The notes beneath the pieces are model-generated. The model saw only the letters and a program-made list of their open reading frames with translations, searched no databases and was not told the DNA's origin. Positions 9,187 to 17,439 of a stretch of 64,000 nucleotides of DNA are shown in pieces (position 1 is the first letter of the stretch; every line of letters begins with the position of its first letter). A program made the position numbers and the translations under genes. Source of the stretch: Glaciecola sp034112105 (GTDB lineage Bacteria > Pseudomonadota > Gammaproteobacteria > Enterobacterales > Alteromonadaceae); contig JAWUVZ010000070.1 of the NCBI GenBank assembly GCA_034112105.1, positions 24,672-88,671 on the forward strand, written 5' to 3'.

Positions 9187-12100
9187 TTAATGCACCCAAT
9201 GGTACATATGCGCCTTCGCTTCCATTTGCTGTTGAGTTTGTTCGGGCATAAACGCGTTATTATCACTTTCAAAGAAGAAAGGAGAACGCTTACTCTTTGA
9301 GCCAACTTCATTCATTGTAGCTGCTTCAAATACGTGGCCATTAATTACCGTATACTCTACAAATTCGCTGCGACGTAAATCATTCAGGACGTCACCGTCG
9401 ATAATAACTAAGTCGGCTAATTTACCCACTTCGATACTACCGATTGCCTTATCCATGCCAAGATGTCTTGCGCCATCAATAGTGCCGCCACGAAGTGCTT
9501 CAAATGGAGTGAAACCGCCGTGTTCCATTAGCCACAACTCCCAATGTGCACCTAAGCCTTCACGTTGACCGTGGGCACCAATATGGACGCTCACGCCGTT
9601 ATCGCGCAACTCTTTTGCATATTTAGCAACTGCAAAATGATTATAGTGATCATCAGGGGCTTTGGGACGACGAATATTGCGGTCGGCCAAGAAGTAGGGC
9701 GTATAACGCATTAATCTCTCATTTTCCCAGACATTAGTACGGTCATAAAAGTACGTTTCACCGGTTAGTCCGCCGTAAGATACAACGAAGGTAGGCGTGT
9801 AACCGAACTTAGTAGCTTTCCATAGTTGGGTTAAATCGTTATAGCCATTGGCAATAGGAAGACTATGCTCTAAGCCAGTGTGGCCATCAACTAACATAGA
9901 AATATTTTGTTGGAATTTACCACCCCCTTCTGGCACAACCATCATCTCTTGTTTTTTAGCTGCAACTAACACTTGTTGACGTTGGTCACGTCTTGGTTGG
10001 TTGTAACTTTTAACAGAGATAGCTCCAAGGTCTTTTAGTCTTTGAACGTGATAATAGGCATCATCATAGTCGTTAATAATAGATTTATAACCGAGTGCTT
10101 CTGCCCCATATAATATTGTGCCTGTCGAGTAAGTCCTTGGAGCTATGCGTTGACCTGCTTTTTGCAATTCACCTGCGGCCATAATCTCCGTGGTGTCATT
10201 CGATGGATCATGGATCGTTGTGACACCGAACGCGAGGTTAGAATATTGACTCCAGTTTTGCTCAGGAATAATTTCATTACGTCCTTGCGATCCGTGTGCA
10301 TGGGTATCAATTAGTCCAGGAATAACTGTTTTACCTTCAGCATCGATAACCAGAGCATCATCAGGAATAGTGATGTTGGCTAACGTGCCAACAGCTGTGA
10401 TCATATTGTCTTTTATTAGTACGACGCCATTCTCAATAATTTCTTGCTGATTGTCTGCATCACGCATCGTCACAACTTTACCGCCAACAATCGCAGTATA
10501 ACGATTTGGCTTGTTAGATTTTTTCTTGAAAGATAAATCCATGCCTTCGTTTACTGGTTCAGGCAGTTGCGCATCTGACTCTGCTAAAAAGCTAAAAGTA
10601 TTATCTAAACTGCGCTCAAAATAACGAGGACCGTGAGACCAACCCACGGACTGGTTATTCGCGCTCCAAGTCATGTAATTGCCAGAGCGAGCGGAAAGTT
10701 GTTTAACAGGAAGTGATAACATTTTAGGACCAATAGTCACTTTTTGACCATTATCTGCAAATGGGGTCACAAATGTGTTGTATTGATAAACAAAAGCAAT
10801 CCATTTCTTATCATGAGATAAGCGGTATTCGCTGACTTTGTCACCACCATGTAAATGCACACGTTTATCCTCGCCACGCAAGTTCACACTAGAAAACTGA
10901 GTCTCGCTGTAAGGAGTTCCGCCTACTGATTCGCTAAAATAAACCCGCTCATTACCCGCAGAAAAATGTGGTTCAACACCGCTCTTTGAAACGCGTTCGG
11001 TGGTTTCTTCTTTTAAGTTAAGAACATAAATACCAGGATCAATAGAATTAGTCGGGTCTAGCAAATAGCCGCCAGTAAATTTGCGATAAGCAACCAATTT
11101 TCCGTCTGTTGAAAAACTAGGCTCGATGAAGTGGCCTTTTGACAAACTGACTACTTTGCCTTTGCTTCCTCTTGCTGAAATAATCATTACATCGCCGAGG
11201 CCTTTATCGCTCCATGTTGTATAAACGATTTGCTTACCGTCGTTTGAAAACCGAGGATAATATTCGTCATGTTCATTTTGCTTAGTTAGGCGTTCAATCT
11301 TGCCGCTTTTGATATCTTTCGTATAGAGTTTACCAAGTGCTTGGAATAAGACCGTTTTACCGTTTGGAGATTTTTGTGCCCAACGTATTGCCTTGACATC
11401 AAACTCATCAGGAGCAACATTGACGTCAAAACGCAAAGCATCCGCATATTGAACTGTTGTCTTAATCTTTACGTCCAAGGTTATTAGTGACTGATCTTTG
11501 ATGCTGAGTTTATGGAATTTTCCACCTGTCCAAAACATGATTTGTTGAGAGTCAGGAGTCCAATCGAAATATGCAAAATAACCTTCGCTTCCGAAACCTT
11601 CTTGCATATCGCGTTCGAGTTCCATAAATATCGCATTTTCATCGCCCGACTTGATGTCTTTTAAGAATAATGCGGTTTTACTTTTTACACGGCGAACAAA
11701 TGCTACATATTTTCCATCGGGCGAAGGTGTTGGTACGACGGCTCCACCGGTTCCAGAAATATAACGTTCTTCATCACCTGTTTCTCTATCGTATCGTATA
11801 ATAGCGAATAAGCCTTGAAGGGCATCTCGGTTATAACTAAACTGCGAACCGCTCGTAACATCTTGGGTGTAATAGATATATTTCCCATCAGGTGAAAATG
11901 CAGGATCAGTAATGTTCTTTTGGTCAATTTTGCCACTAACACGTTCTTTAATTGCTAGGCCGTTGCCACCGCTTTGATGATAAAGCCAGATTTCACCTGC
12001 AGGAATACTGCGGCTCGACATAATACCTTTGTTGACGACAATGTATTCTCCATCTGGGCTCCATTTAGGAGAGTGTATTAAATTTTCCTTTTCTTTGGTT

Positions 12101-12516
12101 ACTTGTCGCAAGTTATCACCGCTTATATCCATCACCCAAACATTAGATAGTCCATCGCGGTCAGAAATGAAGGCAACCTGTTTACCATTAGGGCTTATTG
12201 ATGGATGTATATTCCAAGCGAAATCCTGGGTTAAAGGTATTGCATCGCCACCATTGGTGCTAGCAATAAAAATATCGCCAAGCATATCAAATACAAACTG
12301 CTTGCCGTCGGGGCTAACATCTAAACTAGACCAGGTAGTTTCATTTGTGTTTATTTCGACCTTAGATAATGTCATGGGCGGCTTTAAAACATCCCATGTT
12401 GCGAAAGGTTTTTCTTCTTTTTCTATTTCTTCGTGATCATCGGCGATACTTATTGCACTAAAGCTCAGTAAACCGGAAAGTAGGAAGGGGATCAGCTTTT
12501 GTCTTGTTGATATCAT
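9187..12516 (-). CDS. Exported TolB-like beta-propeller / amidohydrolase fusion protein
   Basis: A 1109-residue protein with a Sec signal peptide (about 1-25, cleavage near SAISIA-DD). Residues about 55-640 hold repeated PD40/WD40-like blades (DVSPDGKQFVF, SISPNGKQVAFISDRDG, SPDGEYIVV, FSNDGKQIVYT) as in TolB and tricorn-type propellers. Residues about 680-1085 form an amidohydrolase domain: VIPGLIDTHAHGS with the metal-binding HxH, a later HIGAHGQ, and GSIEVGKLADLVIIDGD, the usual C-terminal beta-sandwich return. It probably hydrolyses an imide, amide or peptide-like bond in the periplasm; the substrate is unknown. Long exported proteins of this architecture are common in marine Gammaproteobacteria. 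It stands alone, with its own terminator and a 322-bp gene-free upstream region. Confidence 0.9.
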   Translation of the reverse strand: MISTRQKLIPFLLSGLLSFSAISIADDHEEIEKEEKPFATWDVLKPPMTLSKVEINTNETTWSSLDVSPDGKQFVFDMLGDIFIASTNGGDAIPLTQDFAWNIHPSISPNGKQVAFISDRDGLSNVWVMDISGDNLRQVTKEKENLIHSPKWSPDGEYIVVNKGIMSSRSIPAGEIWLYHQSGGNGLAIKERVSGKIDQKNITDPAFSPDGKYIYYTQDVTSGSQFSYNRDALQGLFAIIRYDRETGDEERYISGTGGAVVPTPSPDGKYVAFVRRVKSKTALFLKDIKSGDENAIFMELERDMQEGFGSEGYFAYFDWTPDSQQIMFWTGGKFHKLSIKDQSLITLDVKIKTTVQYADALRFDVNVAPDEFDVKAIRWAQKSPNGKTVLFQALGKLYTKDIKSGKIERLTKQNEHDEYYPRFSNDGKQIVYTTWSDKGLGDVMIISARGSKGKVVSLSKGHFIEPSFSTDGKLVAYRKFTGGYLLDPTNSIDPGIYVLNLKEETTERVSKSGVEPHFSAGNERVYFSESVGGTPYSETQFSSVNLRGEDKRVHLHGGDKVSEYRLSHDKKWIAFVYQYNTFVTPFADNGQKVTIGPKMLSLPVKQLSARSGNYMTWSANNQSVGWSHGPRYFERSLDNTFSFLAESDAQLPEPVNEGMDLSFKKKSNKPNRYTAIVGGKVVTMRDADNQQEIIENGVVLIKDNMITAVGTLANITIPDDALVIDAEGKTVIPGLIDTHAHGSQGRNEIIPEQNWSQYSNLAFGVTTIHDPSNDTTEIMAAGELQKAGQRIAPRTYSTGTILYGAEALGYKSIINDYDDAYYHVQRLKDLGAISVKSYNQPRRDQRQQVLVAAKKQEMMVVPEGGGKFQQNISMLVDGHTGLEHSLPIANGYNDLTQLWKATKFGYTPTFVVSYGGLTGETYFYDRTNVWENERLMRYTPYFLADRNIRRPKAPDDHYNHFAVAKYAKELRDNGVSVHIGAHGQREGLGAHWELWLMEHGGFTPFEALRGGTIDGARHLGMDKAIGSIEVGKLADLVIIDGDVLNDLRRSEFVEYTVINGHVFEAATMNEVGSKSKRSPFFFESDNNAFMPEQTQQQMEAKAHMYHWVH

Positions 12517-12838
12517 TATTTTTCTTCTGCCGTGAATTAATTAATGCTTAGGTGATGCGTCTTTACACAACTAGTCTAACTGTCATCTGCGCATTCTGTG
12601 ACGAACAATAGATGTTAACAAAAAGTTATGCAACTTTCGTCTAATTTATCACTCCCATTTTCTGTAAACCATAGAATAAGAAGGAATAAGGAGATAGGAA
12701 TAAAGAGAGGAATAAAGAGGAATAAAGACACACCTGTTTTTTCATTATATCTTTATTAGGTGTGTCCTAGTTTTGCATCTTTATTCTTAGAAGAGGCACA
12801 TTAGGTATATCTTTCTGGTCGCTGCTTGTTGGGAGGAT
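12517..12838. other. Gene-free interval of 322 bp with repeats
   Basis: Lies between the amidohydrolase start and the 3' end of the transglutaminase-like gene. It holds a purine-rich AGGAATAA array and an inverted pair of the GACACACCT repeat. It probably also carries the amidohydrolase promoter near 12520-12650; no open frame of note. Confidence 0.6.
12682..12766. repeat. AGGAATAA tandem array ending in an inverted GACACACCT pair
   Basis: Four irregular AGGAATAA units (from 12682) run into GAATAAAGACACACCT, whose core is 12727-12735. A reverse core follows at 12758-12766, separated by 22 bases, so the pair can form a 9-bp hairpin. It lies downstream of the cysG-transglutaminase unit. Confidence 0.75.
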
Positions 12839-13795
12839 TTAAAATAGTTCGGTGGTAAATTGACGATTCCTGATGGCCATTTTACTCGAAGGGGCTATCT
12901 CGCCTAATTTATACTGCGCAGCGCCAGTAGGCTCAGCTAGGACATACGAAACGTCGTTTTGTATGATTTGCTCATCCGCTTTATTTGGCTTAAGACTAAT
13001 TCCAACTAATGCATGATTTGGTAAAAAAAACATTTGGGCTGGTAACCTTGGGTTATAGGATTTCAGAAGCGCAAGGAAAAGGGTTGACTTACTATCACAG
13101 TCGCCTTTGTTGTTTAACATTAATTCTCGAGGTGCCGCAAAACCAGAGCCATTAGATGAAATACGATTTTCAAGAGTGTCATACGGAATCGTTTGTAGCC
13201 AGCTCAATGTGAAATTTATAAACTCTCTGGCGTTATTCGGAGTGCTCATTTGCTCTTTGATAGCAAGTACAATACCGTTAAGATTATGACTGCTTTCTTT
13301 AGCGTAACGAATATGATCTTGTTTAATCATCATCTGGCCCATTTCATTCCTAAATGAAATATAGTAGTTTTTCGTTAAGTAATCGGCTTCTGCTTCTTCG
13401 TGTTTCTTGTCAAGCGTTGCAGTAATTTCGTTTACTTGATCTGCTAACTTACCGGTAACTTCCATACTCAAGGAGGCTCCAGAGCGTTTAATTGAGATTT
13501 TCGCTACTCTCGGATTTATTGTTTTCGCATATTTAAGCAAATTTCTATGAATATAATTTTGAGCGAGAGCTATGCTAAAGGCTGGAGCAGAATTAGGTAA
13601 ATTGTCGATGTTAGCTTGCGAAAGTAAGAAATTAAGCTCGCGAACACCATCTACACTTTGCCATTGATAATTGAATTCAATACCTGAGGCAGAAGTGGTT
13701 TTAAAAAACTGTGTTTGTTGTGAATTGGCCTGAAATGGCAAAACCAACATAGCCAACATAATAAGATGGATTATAGCGCTGAACATCTGTTGCAT
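12839..13795 (-). CDS. Exported transglutaminase-like cysteine protein
   Basis: A 318-residue protein with a signal peptide (about 1-25, ending FQANSQQ). The core reads as a transglutaminase-like (papain-fold) domain: a Cys in NKGDCDSKSTLFLALL (about residue 233), a His in LPNHALVGI and an acidic residue in VLAEPTG, giving the expected Cys-His-acid order. Such bacterial proteins are usually proteases or peptide-modifying enzymes in the periplasm; the target is unknown. It follows cysG by 18 bases on the same strand with AAGG before the ATG, so it is probably co-transcribed, with no obvious functional link to siroheme synthesis. Confidence 0.8.
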   Translation of the reverse strand: MQQMFSAIIHLIMLAMLVLPFQANSQQTQFFKTTSASGIEFNYQWQSVDGVRELNFLLSQANIDNLPNSAPAFSIALAQNYIHRNLLKYAKTINPRVAKISIKRSGASLSMEVTGKLADQVNEITATLDKKHEEAEADYLTKNYYISFRNEMGQMMIKQDHIRYAKESSHNLNGIVLAIKEQMSTPNNAREFINFTLSWLQTIPYDTLENRISSNGSGFAAPRELMLNNKGDCDSKSTLFLALLKSYNPRLPAQMFFLPNHALVGISLKPNKADEQIIQNDVSYVLAEPTGAAQYKLGEIAPSSKMAIRNRQFTTELF

Positions 13796-13813
13796 TTTAA
13801 GAACCTTACAAAA

Positions 13814-15217
13814 TTATTGGTCTACGTGCCCTCGTGAAAACCAGTTAAGTGATGAATGTAAATTAACAACGGTACCCACAATAATTAATGTGGGAGGTTT
13901 TAACAAAGCTACCTTCGGGTTCTTGACAATATTATCAAGAGTCCCAGTCACAACTTCTTGATTTTCCCGTGTTGCAGATTGCACCAGCGCAATAGGCATT
14001 TTTGGCGACATCCCATGTTGAATAAGTTTGTCGCAAATAATAGGTAAGCCAGTCAGGCCCATATAAAACACAACGGTATGATTTTGTTGCACAAGTGCAG
14101 GCCAATTCAAATTGATAGTGTCATCTCGCAAATGGCCGGTTGTGAATGTTACTGACTGGGCATGATCGCGATGCGTCAAAGGTATACCCGCATAGCTTGC
14201 AGCACCTGTAGCTGCTGTAATACCGGGGACTACTTGAAAGTCGATACCATGTTGAATGAGGGTTTCAATTTCTTCTCCACCGCGGCCAAATACAAAGGGA
14301 TCGCCTCCTTTTAATCTTACCACTCTATTTCCAGCTAATGCCTGCCTGGCTAACAGTTCGTTAATATCCTCTTGCGGTATCGTATGATTACTTTGTGCCT
14401 TCCCAACATAAATCTTTTCTGCGTCTCTACGCACGAGTTCAAGTATTTGTGGGCTGACCAACCGGTCATAAACAACAACGTCAGCTTTTTGCATCAATCT
14501 TAATGCTCGGAACGTTAGTAGGTCAGGATCTCCAGGACCCGCTCCAACCAAATAAACTTGGCCCGCTGGTTTATCGCCGTTTTTATAGGCAATAAGCGCC
14601 TTGTCGAATTGTCGCTCTGCAAGTTTATCGTTTCCTTGCAGAACGGATTCACCTACATCACCGTCGAGCACCTCCTCCCAAAAGTAGCGCCTATCAGTTA
14701 CCGAGGAAAGAGCTTCTTTTACTGCATTGCGGAACTTAGCTGAAAAGTCACCTAATAATCTAATATTGGCTGGTATAACACTTTCTAATTTCTGACGAAT
14801 GTAGCGCAGCAATACCGGCGCCACACCACCGCTGCTCATAGCGATAATGATAGGTGAGCGGTCAACGATAGATGGTGTGATAAATTTACATAGTGGTGTG
14901 TTATCGACTACGTTAACAAGCATATGTTTCGCGTGAGCTATGTCGTGGATATGTTTGTTAACAAAGCTATCATCTGTAGCAACAAAAATCATTTGTTTAT
15001 CATCGATATCTGAGTCTTCAAATTTTCTTTCAATTAAAGTGACTTGAGTAGATTCGTTTGCAAGGCGTCTAATTGTCTCACTGACCCAAGGCGATACGAT
15101 AGTGATCCTTGCGGGAGTCTTTAATAACAGCTCACATTTTCTAGCGGCAACTTCGCCTGCGCCAACTAATAGGCAATGGATGTGTTCAGCATCGACGAAT
15201 ATCGGGAAATACTTCAT
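13814..15217 (-). CDS. cysG: Siroheme synthase CysG (trifunctional)
   Basis: 467 residues, near the 457 of E. coli CysG. The N-terminal half is precorrin-2 dehydrogenase/ferrochelatase, with NAD-binding VGAGEVAARKCELLL at residue 18 and MSSGGVAPVLLRYIRQKLE. The C-terminal half is uroporphyrinogen-III C-methyltransferase, with VYLVGAGPGDPDLLT (about 222), VVRLKGGDPFVFGRGGEE and VVPGITAATGAASYAGIPLTH, then LIIVGTVV. It makes siroheme from uroporphyrinogen III using SAM, NAD+ and Fe2+ for sulfite and nitrite reductases. Fusion of both halves is the normal gammaproteobacterial form. The gene precedes the transglutaminase-like gene in a probable two-gene unit. Confidence 0.96.
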   Translation of the reverse strand: MKYFPIFVDAEHIHCLLVGAGEVAARKCELLLKTPARITIVSPWVSETIRRLANESTQVTLIERKFEDSDIDDKQMIFVATDDSFVNKHIHDIAHAKHMLVNVVDNTPLCKFITPSIVDRSPIIIAMSSGGVAPVLLRYIRQKLESVIPANIRLLGDFSAKFRNAVKEALSSVTDRRYFWEEVLDGDVGESVLQGNDKLAERQFDKALIAYKNGDKPAGQVYLVGAGPGDPDLLTFRALRLMQKADVVVYDRLVSPQILELVRRDAEKIYVGKAQSNHTIPQEDINELLARQALAGNRVVRLKGGDPFVFGRGGEEIETLIQHGIDFQVVPGITAATGAASYAGIPLTHRDHAQSVTFTTGHLRDDTINLNWPALVQQNHTVVFYMGLTGLPIICDKLIQHGMSPKMPIALVQSATRENQEVVTGTLDNIVKNPKVALLKPPTLIIVGTVVNLHSSLNWFSRGHVDQ

Positions 15218-15369
15218 TAGTGTGCGCGCTTGTCATAAAAACTAGATTTGATTATGCGGGTTAACCTTATTCTAATATAGCAATATTTTTAAAGGTAATA
15301 TTTCATTTTGGACTTAAAAAGTTAACAAGAGCTTTAATTATAACTTACTGAAAGCGAATTTCTTGTAAC

Positions 15370-15423
15370 AGGTGTGTCTTTTTTGACGTTATATAGTAAA
15401 AAAACGGTTCAATAAGGTGTGTC
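15370..15423 (-). repeat. Two GACACACCT repeat copies between deaD and cysG
   Basis: Reverse-orientation cores at 15370-15378 and 15415-15423. The second continues as CTTATTCAGGATTT, identical to the copy downstream of dsbA at 44123, and leads into the deaD terminator. Confidence 0.8.
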
Positions 15424-15447
15424 CTTATTCAGGATTTAGGGCAAAAA

Positions 15448-15468
15448 AAAGCCACATAAAGTGGCTTT
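15448..15468 (-). terminator. Intrinsic terminator of deaD
   Basis: 8-bp stem (AAAGCCAC / GTGGCTTT), 5-base loop, followed on the minus strand by a run of eight U residues. Located 23 bases after the deaD stop. Confidence 0.9.
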
Positions 15469-15490
15469 AATATTTGGTTGTCAGAAACGA

Positions 15491-17236
15491 CTAGTTTTTA
15501 CGTTTTGGCGGTGTATCGGACCATTCACGTATATTTAAGCGTTGACCTGCTACCCGTGTTTTGGACAGCGTTTCTTTCGTTTCATTTGGCATACTTTTCG
15601 GCAAGTCGACAGTCGTAAAGTTGTCATAGATTTCAATAGCACCTATGTTTTTACTGCTGATATTAGCTTCGTTAGCAATCGCACCAACAATATTCCCTGG
15701 CTTCGCACCATGAGAATGACCTACTTCAATTCTGAAACGCTGCATGCCTTCATCAGGTGTACTTGCGCCTCTTGCTGGACGAGGTTTTCTTTCATTACGG
15801 TCGCTTTTGCCGCGTTCAGTGCGTTCATTGCGACCTTGTCTTCTGCCGTTATCACGTTCACCATGGTCACTGCGTTCATTAAACGTTGGTTTGCTATGCA
15901 AATCAGGACGGTCAGACTCTTTCAATAATAAAGGTTCATTACCTTGTGCAACTTTAGCAAGTGCAGCCATTATTAAATCGGGAGAAGCTTCAGTTTCTTC
16001 CATAATCGATTCGACGATCGGAATGTATGACTCAATTGATTCATCATTCATCGCTTCAATAATACTTTGTTTGAAACGCACCAAACGTGACTCATTCAAT
16101 TGTGTAATTGAAGGAATATCCATGTTTTCGATACGTTGCTTGGTTGCTTTTTCAATAGCAAACAACAAACGCTTTTCACGATGAGAGATAAATAATATCG
16201 CATCACCAGTTCTTCCAGCGCGTCCTGTTCTACCTATACGGTGAACATAAGACTCGGTATCGTATGGAATATCGTAGTTGATAACATGGCTGACGCGTTC
16301 AACGTCGAGACCACGAGCAACAACATCAGTTGCGACTAAAATATCAATGTCACCACGTTTCAATTTCTCAACCGTTCGTTCGCGCGAATTTTGCGGAATA
16401 TCACCGTTTAGGGGTTCAACGTCGTATCCTCGAGCCATCAATTTTTCAGCTAGTTCAACCGTAGCAGTTTTCGTACGCACAAAAATGATCATTCCGTCAA
16501 ATTCTTCGACTTCCATGATACGTGTGAGCGCTTCTAATTTGTGATGGCCAGCAACTTGGCAATAGCGTTGCTTGATCATACTTGCTGATGAAACTGTTGA
16601 TTCAATCTTAATATGTTCTGGATTTTTCAAATAACGCTTCGTTATTTTCTTAATCGCGTCAGGCATTGTTGCAGAAAATAATGCTGTTTGGCGTTCTGCA
16701 GGTGCGTGACTTAAAATAAGTTCAACGTCATCGATGAAGCCCATTCTTAGCATCTCATCGGCTTCATCTAGCACCAAAAATCTAAGTTTGTCTAACTTCA
16801 GTGTTTTACGCTTTATATGATCGATAATTCGACCCGGAGTACCTACAACAACTTGCACGCCGCGCTTGAGCTGGCGTATCTGATTATCATAAGACTGACC
16901 ACCATATACCGGGAGTACTCGAATTTTTTTCGAAAAGCTGGCATAGACCTGAAACGCCTCAGCAACTTGAATAGCTAGTTCGCGCGTTGGCGCTAATACC
17001 AAAAGTTGTGTAGTGTTATCATCTGGGTCAATATTGGCTAGCATTGGCAGAGCAAATGCAGCCGTTTTACCAGTACCAGTTTGGGCTTGGCCCAAAAGGT
17101 CTCGACCATCGAGTAAAAGTGGAATACTCTTGGCTTGTATTGGAGATGGCTTTTCATAGCCTACTTTTTCTAGCGCTTGTAATAAATGCGCTGGAAGATT
17201 TAAATCTTTGAATGTAACATCGACAGTGTCGGTCAT
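15491..17236 (-). CDS. deaD: DEAD-box ATP-dependent RNA helicase DeaD/CsdA
   Basis: 581 residues from the ATG at 17236, chosen because AGGA precedes it and MTDTVDVTFKDLNLP matches the family start; an ATG 30 bases upstream adds unconserved residues. Q motif GYEKPSPIQAKSIP, motif I AQTGTGKT, Ia PTRELA, Ib TPGRI, II DEAD, III SAT, V ARGLDVE and VI HRIGRTGRAGR are all present. A dimerisation region follows, then an Arg/Glu/Asp-rich linker (about 440-490) and the RNA-binding DbpA/CsdA domain (FRIEVGHSHGAKPGNIVGAI). DeaD unwinds RNA in ribosome assembly and mRNA turnover, especially in the cold. It is monocistronic with its own terminator. Confidence 0.96.
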   Translation of the reverse strand: MTDTVDVTFKDLNLPAHLLQALEKVGYEKPSPIQAKSIPLLLDGRDLLGQAQTGTGKTAAFALPMLANIDPDDNTTQLLVLAPTRELAIQVAEAFQVYASFSKKIRVLPVYGGQSYDNQIRQLKRGVQVVVGTPGRIIDHIKRKTLKLDKLRFLVLDEADEMLRMGFIDDVELILSHAPAERQTALFSATMPDAIKKITKRYLKNPEHIKIESTVSSASMIKQRYCQVAGHHKLEALTRIMEVEEFDGMIIFVRTKTATVELAEKLMARGYDVEPLNGDIPQNSRERTVEKLKRGDIDILVATDVVARGLDVERVSHVINYDIPYDTESYVHRIGRTGRAGRTGDAILFISHREKRLLFAIEKATKQRIENMDIPSITQLNESRLVRFKQSIIEAMNDESIESYIPIVESIMEETEASPDLIMAALAKVAQGNEPLLLKESDRPDLHSKPTFNERSDHGERDNGRRQGRNERTERGKSDRNERKPRPARGASTPDEGMQRFRIEVGHSHGAKPGNIVGAIANEANISSKNIGAIEIYDNFTTVDLPKSMPNETKETLSKTRVAGQRLNIREWSDTPPKRKN

Positions 17237-17439
17237 CGGGTATCCTGAGTGACTGAAAGGGGGCATTGCTGAAGGGTTGTGATAGCCTTCTAAAAAAAGA
17301 ATTATATAAGAATTAGTGATGACTTACCATCATTTCTATGGGTTAGTTCGTAACCACCTGAGTTAGTTAGTAATTAATTGAAATGAAGCTCGTTTTTTAT
17401 TTCAAAAATAGGTTAAAATACAAGGGAGTAGCATAAAAA

